Assembly (NCBI GenBank): GCA_023512345.1
Contig: JAILZT010000003.1
Span: 62,001-126,000, forward strand
Direction of reading: 5' to 3'
Source: Paenibacillus sp.
GTDB lineage: Bacteria > Bacillota > Bacilli > Paenibacillales > Paenibacillaceae
Length of the DNA stretch: 64,000 bases
The notes under the pieces: model-generated
What the model saw: the letters and a program-made list of their open reading frames with translations, nothing else
Database searches by the model: none
Told to the model about the DNA's origin: nothing
Part shown: in pieces, positions 17,420 to 24,494 of the stretch
Layout of the letters: the number at the start of each line of letters is the position of its first letter
How positions within the stretch are numbered: the first letter of the stretch is position 1
Program-made: the position numbers and the translations under genes

Positions 17420-17683
17420 GTGAGCCGGATGAGCAGAGTATGCAGGGAACGTTTGACAGCCATACGCCGTTTACTGATTCTAATCAGCATTGCTCAGCAG
17501 CAAGGACAGATTTCGGACCAGGAAGAGACGCAGACCATTGTCAGCACCATATGGGCTTCGCTCCACGGCGTAATCCACCTGTATATGAGCGGGTTCCTTG
17601 GCGATGTCGAAGCGGCCCATACTGTTTACAGACAAACTATGGCTTTGCTGTCCCAATCCTTATTTGCGGCATCCAAGCGATAG
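17420..17683 (+). pseudogene. TetR-family regulator, C-terminal fragment
   Basis: The frame from about 17431 encodes RRLLILISIAQQQGQISD and then a ligand-domain-like end (TIVSTIWASLHGVIHLYMSG, then YRQTMALLSQSL), the typical last third of TetR regulators. The DNA-binding N-terminus is absent; its place is taken by a family B repeat. No SD precedes the apparent start at 17309. I read it as a remnant truncated at the repeat. Confidence 0.65.
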
Positions 17684-17742
17684 CGCTTGAAGGTACAGAT
17701 TGACGGTGTGGCCTATCGGCCGCGCAAGTAGAGCTATATGCA

Positions 17743-17776
17743 CGAACAGCCCATCCTTGAAGGCATGGGCTGTTCG
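17743..17776. terminator. Perfect 12-bp hairpin without T-run
   Basis: CGAACAGCCCAT and ATGGGCTGTTCG are perfect complements with a 10-base loop. Neither strand has a clear U-tract. It lies between the TetR remnant and the methyltransferase stop (convergent), so it may act for either. Confidence 0.5.
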
Positions 17777-17798
17777 ATTCGTTCCAACACAAGTGTAA

Positions 17799-18524
17799 TC
17801 AGCTCGTCGCCAAAATGTCTTTTGTTTTTTCCCTGAACAACACGGTCCATAAAAAGGGTTCACCGAATAGTGGGCCGGGTTGTTCCATTTTCTGCATAGG
17901 GCGGAATTCGATGGTCTCAAAATCTTTGAAGATGGTCTTTATTTTTTCCTCAGTGTAACCTAACCCACCCTTGAGGCTTCGCTCGCGGTATACCTCCCAA
18001 TCGGTCAACTCCGCCCCCATCTCACCGGCTGCAAAGCAGACTAAAGCAAAGGCACCGCCTGGCTTCAGCCCCTTGTTCAACATTTCGAGAAAGCTGACTC
18101 TCCGATGGGGGAGAATATGATGAAAACATCCAGAATCGTAAATCAAATCATACGCTTCGGACTCGATGTGAAGATCGAAGATATTGCTACACTGGAAATT
18201 GACCTCCACATTGCTTGTCTTCGCACGTTCGATTCCCCACTGCACGGCCTCCGGTGAAATATCGATAGCATCCACGGTACAGCCCTGCTGAGCCATAAAG
18301 ATTGCATTTCTGCCAGCTCCACAACCTAATTCGAGCACTCTTCCTGCTGCGATCTGCTGATCCTTAAAGTACTGGGCCAAGTTCTCATCTGGAGCATTGA
18401 CGAAAAAGGGGATGTCTTTATTGCGGTCAGCATAAAATTCGTCCCACCAGTTGCCTTCCTCTCTAAAGAAGGAGTCCAGCATATTCAGAATATCTTCCAC
18501 ACTAGAAATGGTTTCAGTAGTCAT
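17799..18524 (-). CDS. Class I SAM-dependent methyltransferase
   Basis: 241 residues. Motif I is VLELGCGAGRNAIFMA (about residues 66-80), motif II is VDAIDISPEA, and the motif IV region is YDLIYDSGCFHHI. It resembles small thiopurine or tellurite-type methyltransferases (DEFYADRNKDIPFF near the N-terminus), but the substrate cannot be assigned. AAGAGGCG precedes the ATG. It starts 29 bp after the stop of the HTH/GHKL protein, so the two are probably cotranscribed from the promoter at 19697-19725 and the HTH protein likely controls it. Confidence 0.85.
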   Translation of the reverse strand: MTTETISSVEDILNMLDSFFREEGNWWDEFYADRNKDIPFFVNAPDENLAQYFKDQQIAAGRVLELGCGAGRNAIFMAQQGCTVDAIDISPEAVQWGIERAKTSNVEVNFQCSNIFDLHIESEAYDLIYDSGCFHHILPHRRVSFLEMLNKGLKPGGAFALVCFAAGEMGAELTDWEVYRERSLKGGLGYTEEKIKTIFKDFETIEFRPMQKMEQPGPLFGEPFLWTVLFREKTKDILATS

Positions 18525-18553
18525 AGCGTACGCCTCTTTTCATAATAGATGCT

Positions 18554-19654
18554 TCATTCATGAATTCGAATGGAGAGATTCGGGTAAGCCAATTGGAGCC
18601 CATTTTTATGTTCCTCAAGCCTGTTTCGGTCAAAACCTGTTCCAAACAACTCGGCTTCCGGCTTCAGCGTAATGCTTGTTCCGGTTTCCTTCGTGATCCC
18701 CACGGTCATCAGACCGGACTGCGGGATACCGTGACTGTACTCTTGCCGATAAACCTTGCCGTCTTGGCGGACTTCAACAGTCAGCCTCTGCGAAAGGGCA
18801 TTAACTACTGCAATACTGATCCCTTGCTCAGCTCCGGGAACTTGATAGCGTGTACTGCCGTTAAGTCGGTTAATATCGGTTAGAAATGACTGCACAGCGG
18901 GCAAACCGGTGTTTGGCAGGGGGCCAACCATAATGCCTCTGCCATCATCGGATACGGTCACACTGCCATCATCATGAAGGAAGATTCCAATTTCATGGCA
19001 AAATCCAGACTGGTGCTCCAGTATTGAATTTTCGACAACGGCCCAGAGTAGCTGGTTCACATCGTAGTCTTGGGCTGCTCCGAAATAAATGCCGGCATTA
19101 TTCCTGGTCTCCATCATGTCCAAATAATCACTTGTATCCAGCAAGTCATTAACAGCTGCTAACAGCAGGAGAAAAGGCAGGCAGCGGTGATTGGGAAAAG
19201 TATATCGCCCCCCGGGCTCCTGAACTAATAAGTCGGCGCCCATTAAGGCTTTGAGATGGTGGTACAACTGGCCAGTTGTCCCCATGTTTAACCGATGAAC
19301 CAGCTCGGCACCCGTAAACGGTTCATTCAGAACCGTCCTTAAGATGTCCAAACGTTGCTTGTTGGCTAGCGCGGTGAGAACTTTTGCAGCCTTGTCGCTA
19401 TTTAATCCAAGAAGCTGTTCCATACGCCGTTCCTGCGGTTCCCACCTAAAGGCTTGCTCGTTTAAGTAAACGTGACCCGAATAAAAAACTTGGCCGGGAT
19501 CTTGCTCCGTACGCTCTACTTCCACTTGTGTCAGGCCGGGGCGACTGGGGGCGGAGGCTGGTCCCCGTTCCAATACGAACTGTTGCATCATTTGCTGAAG
19601 GTCAGCCATTTGTTGCTTCAGAAGATCTATTTCGCGATTTAGATCACGTGTCAT
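18554..19654 (-). CDS. Winged-helix regulator fused to a GyrB/ParE-like GHKL domain
   Basis: 366 residues in three parts. Residues 1-30 form a predicted coiled coil. Residues about 80-155 are an ArsR-like winged helix (KVLTALANKQRLDILRTVL, GTTGQLYHHLKAL). Residues about 195-360 resemble the GyrB/ParE ATPase domain: WAVVENSILEH, SVTVSDDGRGI (231-241) and GAEQGISIAVVNALS (274-288). Compared with ParE in this window (WEIVDNAVDEH), the Mg-ligand Asn209 is kept but the catalytic Glu position is Ala205, and the GLHGVG lid motif is GAEQGI. The domain may bind a nucleotide or ligand without hydrolysis. SD GGTGA lies nine bases before ATG. It is probably an autoregulated sensor for the downstream methyltransferase. 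Confidence 0.85.
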   Translation of the reverse strand: MTRDLNREIDLLKQQMADLQQMMQQFVLERGPASAPSRPGLTQVEVERTEQDPGQVFYSGHVYLNEQAFRWEPQERRMEQLLGLNSDKAAKVLTALANKQRLDILRTVLNEPFTGAELVHRLNMGTTGQLYHHLKALMGADLLVQEPGGRYTFPNHRCLPFLLLLAAVNDLLDTSDYLDMMETRNNAGIYFGAAQDYDVNQLLWAVVENSILEHQSGFCHEIGIFLHDDGSVTVSDDGRGIMVGPLPNTGLPAVQSFLTDINRLNGSTRYQVPGAEQGISIAVVNALSQRLTVEVRQDGKVYRQEYSHGIPQSGLMTVGITKETGTSITLKPEAELFGTGFDRNRLEEHKNGLQLAYPNLSIRIHE

Positions 19655-19677
19655 GAAATGGAATCACCAACTTTTAT

Positions 19678-19725
19678 ATTATGTAATTACGTAATTATTA
19701 TATTACGTAATCCAATTAATGTAAA
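19678..19725 (-). promoter_or_regulatory. Sigma-A promoter overlapped by ATTACGTAAT operators
   Basis: Minus-strand -35 TTTACA (19725-19720), 17-bp spacer, -10 TATAAT (19702-19697). Perfect palindromes ATTACGTAAT lie at 19702-19711 (spacer and -10 edge) and 19686-19695 (around +1), with a one-mismatch copy at 19678-19687. Centres are 8 and 16 bp apart. This fits autorepression by the winged-helix protein that starts at 19654. Confidence 0.75.
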
Positions 19726-19760
19726 CATCTGGAATGAAAATCAGACAGAATCCAATAAAA

Positions 19761-19850
19761 GAAACAGCGGCAGCCGTGGACGAGAAAATAAAGTCCTAGA
19801 CTACCGCTGTTTTATTGAACTATCGTTCTCCGTTAGTTTAACGACATTCA
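19761..19850. repeat. Family B repeat, full composite
   Basis: Hairpin AACAGCGG...CCGCTGTT has an inner GGAC/GTCC stem and is followed by GAACTATCGTTCTCCGTTAGTTTAA. Bases 19778-19802 are identical to 11508-11532. Confidence 0.7.
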
Positions 19851-19923
19851 TAAGTATACCTTTAATTACCCATATTGAGTTCAGGAATAGAGGGTAGTTT
19901 CACATTAGGAGCAACTGATACTT

Positions 19924-20236
19924 TTAACAAAGTCCATTTAGGAAAAAATTTATGGAAATTTGATAACTAATCTCTTTAGAACCCCCTTGGAAATCCGAAG
20001 TATTTTGTACCTTCGAATCATTAGGTAATTGTAGAAGATACTCAATTGTTGATTGATTTAATGATATGGATTGAATAATAGCACTGTCATGTTCTTGTAA
20101 GATGCTTTCTAGTTGATTTCTTAATGCGAGTTTGGAATCAAATTGTCCAAATCGATATAAGACATAGGTAAGTGTAAATGTCAAAATTGCCGATCAATAC
20201 ACCGCCAAAATGTAGGATTTGTACGATTGGTTTCAT
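19924..20236 (-). pseudogene. Small unknown gene with an apparent frameshift
   Basis: A good start (GGGTGA seven bases before ATG at 20236) opens MKPIVQILHFGGVLIGNF, a hydrophobic N-terminus, then runs into a stop after about 14 more codons. One base out of frame, the downstream sequence continues as TFTLTYVLYRFGQFDSKLAL and an 86-codon frame to 19924, whose own TTG start has no SD. A one-base indel at the TTTTG near 20184 would join the two into a protein of about 105 residues. It lies 22 bp after the ABC permease, so it was likely part of that operon. I do not recognise the family. Confidence 0.6.
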
Positions 20237-20257
20237 TGACGCTTCACCCTAAGCAGC

Positions 20258-21202
20258 TTAAGCCGCCACGTCTCTTCGCGTGAACATAAGCCAGGAAATC
20301 AGATTAAATGCAAGAAAGTAGACCGCAAGCACTCCGATGGAGAACGAAAGCGTCATTCCATTATGATAAGGTCTCCCACTCAGATACTGGGTGAGATCGG
20401 TATTCGCAAACAACAGGTACTTGCTCCAATCGAACCGTTGCAGTGCCTCCAGGAGAATATTGCCTCCAAACAGGGCGACAATGGAGAACGCGATGGCCAT
20501 GATGCTGCTGCGGAAAGCGGACGAGATCATAAAGGCCATACTGACATACAGGATCGTGGATACCCCGTTAAGCAGATACGTTTTCCACAAGTTGAGAACC
20601 ATATTCTTCTCGACGATATACCCATCATACGTCACTTCGATCAAAGGCAGATTCAGATCTCCAAGGCCGAATAAGACACCGTTCACCGTGACGGATACGA
20701 CAAAAAGCGTGAGCAACAAAAGCATGCCGAACATCAACGAAGAGATATATTTGGCTATGAGGATCTTAAGGCGATTAGCTGGCCGGATGAGCAGCAGCTT
20801 GATCGTGCCGGAAGAGAATTCGCCTGCCAGGATGTCTCCCGCGATGATGATTGTGAAGACGGTAATCACGAGCACCATAGAGGCCGAACCGTTAATGCCA
20901 TCCCACATCGTGCCAACCGAAGTTGGTATATTTTTCTCCAGGTGATAATCGATGAGGGCGATCCGCTGTAGGTTATAAATGCGGCTTTCTTCAGAAAGCT
21001 CGGGCTTCGTCAAAAGTTCGTTTCGATGCTCTTTTTCCTGCTGCAGTTCCACCTGCCAGCCTACACTTTGCGATTGTTTTCCATCAGAATGCCATTCCAT
21101 GATATTAACAAAAAGCACCAATGCGATCATAAATCCGACCAGAATCCACGTTCTCGCCCTTCGATAGATCTTCATATTTTCGTTGCGCACAAGATTAACC
21201 AA
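20258..21202 (-). CDS. ABC-2 type transporter permease
   Basis: Membrane subunit of the second BcrAB-like exporter here. It has an N-terminal hydrophobic segment, a long loop, and about five further segments; GDILAGEFSSGTIKLLLIRPANRL matches the family signature and aligns with DLVSGERTTGTIKMLLTRPVKRW in the first exporter. The longest frame starts at 21274, but TTG at 21202 (MVNLVRNENMKIYRRAR) has GGGGG seven bases upstream and overlaps the ATPase stop by 8 bp, the same arrangement as at 5675. The substrate is unknown. Confidence 0.83.
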   Translation of the reverse strand: MVNLVRNENMKIYRRARTWILVGFMIALVLFVNIMEWHSDGKQSQSVGWQVELQQEKEHRNELLTKPELSEESRIYNLQRIALIDYHLEKNIPTSVGTMWDGINGSASMVLVITVFTIIIAGDILAGEFSSGTIKLLLIRPANRLKILIAKYISSLMFGMLLLLTLFVVSVTVNGVLFGLGDLNLPLIEVTYDGYIVEKNMVLNLWKTYLLNGVSTILYVSMAFMISSAFRSSIMAIAFSIVALFGGNILLEALQRFDWSKYLLFANTDLTQYLSGRPYHNGMTLSFSIGVLAVYFLAFNLISWLMFTRRDVAA

Positions 21203-22133
21203 TCTGCTTCCCCCCTGTACCCGTAATTTCCAAGAAACGATCTTCCAGTGACAGGCGAACCATCTGAACGCCATAGATTCGAATATGGTGCTGCATCAAC
21301 CCTGCCAGCATGTCCGGAACGCGTTCCCGTTCGGTCGTGACCTCTATGAGCCCCTCCTCGAGGAGCTTAACCCCCTGGATTCCTTCCATTTGTCCCAAGA
21401 CCTCCAACGCTTGTTCCGTCGGCTGTGCTTCGATCCGATACGTTGGTGCTTGCTCACTCCCCTGGGTAAAATGCTGGATCGGCTTCACGTCGACCAGCTT
21501 GCCCTGCTGCAGGATCGCGACCCGGTCGCACATGAGTTCCATCTCGGACAACAGATGGCTGGAGACGATAACCGTCATGCCTTCCGTACGGGTCAACTGC
21601 CTCAAATAATCGCGCAACTCGCGAATCCCTGCCGGGTCCAGACCGTTCGTCGGTTCATCCAGAATCAACAGGGACGGTCGATGCAGCAGCGCCTGAGCGA
21701 CCCCCAGACGCTGACGCATGCCGAGCGAGTACTTTTTGACTTTGTCGTGAATACGGTTCTCTAGCTTGACCAACTTAACCACTTCGTCGATCCTTTCTTT
21801 AGTCACACCCGGCACCATACGGGCGTAATGAACGAGATTCAGATACCCGCTCAAATACTTGTACATTTCCGGATTTTCAACGATGGCTCCGACGTGTCGG
21901 ATTGCTTGCTCGAATTCGGTTTTGATATTTTTCCCTTTAATCAGGATCTTTCCCTTGGTGGTCGACATCAGTCCGACGATCATGCGGATGGTCGTTGTTT
22001 TGCCGGCCCCGTTCGGGCCAAGGAAGCCGAAAATTTCGCCTTGCGGCACATCAAACGTAAGATCGTCGATGACTGTAGTTCGGCCGATCCGTTTCGTCAC
22101 ATTTTGCAAGCTGATGATAGGTTCGTTACTCAT
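21195..22133 (-). CDS. ABC transporter ATP-binding protein (BcrA-like)
   Basis: 312-residue ATPase. Walker A GPNGAGKTTT, signature YSLGMRQRLGVAQALL, Walker B LLILDEPTNGLDP, switch VSSHLL. It is a clear paralogue of the ATPase at 5668-6648, especially over the first 210 residues; the C-terminal 90 residues differ more. GAAGGAGG precedes the ATG. Its DNA looks somewhat richer in GC than the neighbouring repeat-rich sequence. It forms an operon with the overlapping permease and the frameshifted small gene. Confidence 0.88.
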   Translation of the reverse strand: MSNEPIISLQNVTKRIGRTTVIDDLTFDVPQGEIFGFLGPNGAGKTTTIRMIVGLMSTTKGKILIKGKNIKTEFEQAIRHVGAIVENPEMYKYLSGYLNLVHYARMVPGVTKERIDEVVKLVKLENRIHDKVKKYSLGMRQRLGVAQALLHRPSLLILDEPTNGLDPAGIRELRDYLRQLTRTEGMTVIVSSHLLSEMELMCDRVAILQQGKLVDVKPIQHFTQGSEQAPTYRIEAQPTEQALEVLGQMEGIQGVKLLEEGLIEVTTERERVPDMLAGLMQHHIRIYGVQMVRLSLEDRFLEITGTGGKQIG

Positions 22134-22591
22134 ACACGGCCTCCTTCCTTTACCTAGTGTTGTTCCTTAAAATGCACACATTTAGTTAATGTCAGCTTGA
22201 ATTTACCATGAAGTTTATTGATTTACAATATATAATTGTTGTTATAAAGTATATTTTAACAACTAACCATTAGCAGAACAGGTTGCCTTTCATGCGACAG
22301 CTTGCTGTGATGAAGTATCGTTTTTCGTTAGTGTTTAACGAACGCGAAGTCTCACGCTTCCTGAGTGATCTTCTTTAAAATATATATACAGTGTTTTATC
22401 TTAAGAAATCACTCCATTTTTGGGAGTGGTTTCCAATTGTATACTGTGATGTAAATTTTGTGGTCAAACTGTACTGCACTTTGTCGTTAGATACATTACG
22501 GTGATCCGTACCACAAATAGGGAGCGATAATAAATAGCCGTTCCACTACGCTAAACTGCCCGAGGGAGTTCAACTGAAGGAACAATTATTT
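22134..22591. other. Repeat-bearing gap without a gene
   Basis: It contains family B boxes (AACTAACCATTAGCAG near 22260, GTATCGTTTTTCGTTAG near 22315, and a degraded box near 22560) and a small hairpin CACTCC/GGGAGTG near 22410. The first 100 bp upstream of 22133 are AT-rich and probably hold the exporter promoter, but I see no clear -35/-10. Confidence 0.5.
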
Positions 22592-22864
22592 CTAGATTTT
22601 ACGTTTTTTCAAGGCTATGACTGTAATAACGTTTATTAATAAAATAACAAGAAAACATACAGCGTAAATTCCCATTTGTCCAACCACGGCTAAACCATCT
22701 TGCGAAGTTAGCACAAAATAAACTATACCTAATAACAGACAAACCAAATTAATAACTGCTCCGACTGAAATTATAGTGGCACTTTTATGATTTTTATTAA
22801 ACTTGATAATATAAATCAGTGACAATACTAAAGAAATCACAACAGGCAAGATAAACTTAAGCAC
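22592..22864 (-). CDS. Small membrane protein with three hydrophobic segments
   Basis: 90 residues, unrecognised. Hydrophobic segments at about 3-20, 33-52 and 62-84, with a basic end KKRKI. The start is GTG at 22864 with AAGGAG nine bases upstream. Its own gap sequences carry family B boxes on both sides. No functional inference is possible. Confidence 0.65.
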   Translation of the reverse strand: MLKFILPVVISLVLSLIYIIKFNKNHKSATIISVGAVINLVCLLLGIVYFVLTSQDGLAVVGQMGIYAVCFLVILLINVITVIALKKRKI

Positions 22865-23008
22865 TCGTTATTACTCCTTCCTAAGTTCGCCATTAAGTAA
22901 ACCTTGTTTATTTTGCCCAGTTGAATACATCCCATTAAACTATCCTGCCCGTTCGCTTAACCGTTATTTATGATACGGTTCCCCGCGCTGTCTGTAACAG
23001 CAAGTTTT

Positions 23009-23046
23009 AGGGCCATCCTTTTGTGCGATGGCCCTTTCATTTTTCT
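23009..23046 (+). terminator. Orphan terminator-like hairpin
   Basis: AGGGCCATC pairs with GATGGCCCT and is followed by TTCATTTTT on the plus strand. No plus-strand gene precedes it. It sits among family B boxes. Confidence 0.5.
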
Positions 23047-23089
23047 CGTTATGTTGAACTTTGTTCCCCGTTAACGAGCCGCCAACATA

Positions 23090-23132
23090 AAAAACAGAGC
23101 ATCTGAGGTCTCGCCTCAGATGCTCTGTTTTT
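23090..23132. terminator. Bidirectional terminator past yidC
   Basis: An uninterrupted 19-bp inverted repeat (AAAAACAGAGCATCTGAGG and its complement) with a 5-base loop and T-runs on both strands, 27 bp past the yidC stop. Confidence 0.85.
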
Positions 23133-23158
23133 AGTATTGTTTTATGACTGGTTCAATT

Positions 23159-24004
23159 TTATAAATCTTCTAAACCGGTAGGTATGTTTTTACTCGCTAC
23201 ATTTGGCTTCGTGCACATTTTATTGAGTATGATCGTTTGCACGATAATGAATATACCACCAACCGCCCAATATAATGGTAACGCGGCGGGCATCCCAAAA
23301 GAAAATACACCCATCATGATCGGTGACAACAATCCGATAAAAGCCATTTGGTTATTTTGATTTTGCTGATACTGCGCTGAAACGGATTGAGACACGCGGA
23401 ACTGAACGTAATACACCGCAGCGGCAAGTAGCGGCAAAATCATATCTGTTTTTCCCAAGCTAAACCACAGAAAATCGTGAGCTGCAATCTCTGGGGTACG
23501 ACGAATGGCGTAGTAAAATGCGAGGGTGATCGGCCATTGGAGAAGCATCGGTAAACACCCCATGTTTAAGGGATTAAATTGATGCTTCTGGTAGAGCTGC
23601 ATCATCTCGACTTGCTGTTGTTTTTTTGCATCCGCACTGACGTCGTTCTTATACTTCTCCTTAAGTGCAGTTAACTCCGGCTGGAGGACGGCCATCTTTT
23701 CTTTCATGTTCATTTGTTTCTTGGTTTGATTCATCATGAGCGGCATGATCGCAAGTCTGATGATGAAAGTCATCAGCACGATCGATAATCCGTAGTTTCC
23801 GTGAAATGCATTCGCGAAGAATTTAATCAAGATCGAAAATGGATAAATAAAAAAGTGGTTAAATATCCCTAATGAATCGGCATTAATCGAGTTTGATTGG
23901 GATGCTGTCGAACACCCGCTGAGCACAATGATCGGAATAACTCCAATCAACATAACGAGAATGGGCTTAGCCCATTTTTGGAGCAACATAATCTTTTTCA
24001 TCAT
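23159..24004 (-). CDS. yidC: Membrane protein insertase, YidC/OxaA family (YidC2-like)
   Basis: Inserts proteins into the cytoplasmic membrane. The 281 residues start with a lipoprotein signal (PIIVLSGCS, Cys about residue 32), followed by five membrane segments. YGLSIVLMTFIIRLAIMPLMM carries the conserved groove Arg. A basic cytoplasmic loop follows (MNMKEKMAVLQPELTALKEKYKND), then FNPLNMGCLPMLLQWPI. The frame extends to 24064, but GGGAGGACA immediately before ATG at 24004 fixes the start. It is not in an rnpA/jag context, so it is likely the second, inducible paralogue, comparable to B. subtilis YqjG. A MifM-like ORF ends 28 bp upstream and its last codons can mask this SD. A terminator follows. 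Confidence 0.88.
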   Translation of the reverse strand: MMKKIMLLQKWAKPILVMLIGVIPIIVLSGCSTASQSNSINADSLGIFNHFFIYPFSILIKFFANAFHGNYGLSIVLMTFIIRLAIMPLMMNQTKKQMNMKEKMAVLQPELTALKEKYKNDVSADAKKQQQVEMMQLYQKHQFNPLNMGCLPMLLQWPITLAFYYAIRRTPEIAAHDFLWFSLGKTDMILPLLAAAVYYVQFRVSQSVSAQYQQNQNNQMAFIGLLSPIMMGVFSFGMPAALPLYWAVGGIFIIVQTIILNKMCTKPNVASKNIPTGLEDL

Positions 24005-24005
24005 T

Positions 24006-24050
24006 GTCCTCCCTAATTGAAAGTATGGAATATCAATGTGGGGAAGGACC
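24006..24050 (-). promoter_or_regulatory. Predicted SD-sequestering hairpin of yidC
   Basis: In the mRNA, GUCCU-U-CCC (24049-24041), inside the last sense codons of the upstream ORF, can pair with GGGAGGAC (24013-24006), the yidC Shine-Dalgarno: eight base pairs with one bulged U and a loop of about 27 bases. A ribosome paused on the DEDDN codons would cover the 5' strand and free the SD. Confidence 0.65.
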
Positions 24051-24263
24051 ATTGTCGTCTTCATCAGGTGCTTCTCTTCGTCTGGCGGTACGTACTATCC
24101 ACCGCTGAACGCTGTTGGGTTGCGACAGTCTGACAGCCACAAACCAAGTTGAACCGGCTGCAGCAATTTCATGACCCCAGTGTATCTCTTGTAAAGAAAA
24201 ATAGGTGAATGGAAGTAAAACTAAGGAAGAAATGAGAGCAATCGAGAATGCCAATTGAACCAA
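24033..24263 (-). CDS. MifM-like regulatory nascent-chain ORF upstream of yidC
   Basis: About 76-82 residues. One hydrophobic segment near the N-terminus (LVQLAFSIALISSLVLLPFT) is followed by a polar region and the tail RWIVRTARRREAPDEDDNG. B. subtilis MifM, recalled from memory, has the same plan: an N-terminal membrane segment and a C-terminal arrest region with W-I, basic residues and DEED-x-G. It ends 28 bp before yidC. The start is uncertain: TTG at 24263 has only a distant GGAG, while CTG at 24281 has GGAGG nine bases upstream and adds MEHFYD. I infer a translation-arrest sensor of membrane insertion, not a metabolic protein. An alternative is an ordinary small membrane protein. Confidence 0.65.
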   Translation of the reverse strand: MVQLAFSIALISSLVLLPFTYFSLQEIHWGHEIAAAGSTWFVAVRLSQPNSVQRWIVRTARRREAPDEDDNGPSPH

Positions 24264-24349
24264 GTCATAAAAATGCTCCAGTCAAGTTCACCTCCGCATG
24301 AGCCATATTGGATAATTTGAATAATGATTTTACGTTAGATAAACTGTGT

Positions 24350-24445
24350 GGTTTCACTAAACTGCCCGTTAGCGCAGAGAAGGCAGCCAATTTTTGTGTC
24401 GGCTTGCCTCATGTGTTGTTAAGCTATAGTTTCCCGTTAGTTTAA
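24350..24445. repeat. Family B repeat, full composite
   Basis: Box ACTGCCCGTTAGCGCAGAGA, hairpin GGCAGCC...GGCTTGCC, box AGCTATAGTTTCCCGTTAGTTTAA. Confidence 0.65.
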
Positions 24446-24494
24446 ATAATGGTTGACCTAATGATGTCCGTTTTAGCCACTGCATTGCTTTAAA

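Noticed and set aside
24265-24285. Six-codon TTG ORF (MTGAFL) before the arrest ORF
   Set aside because: The SD is only five bases away and the product is trivial; noted as overlap, not a gene.
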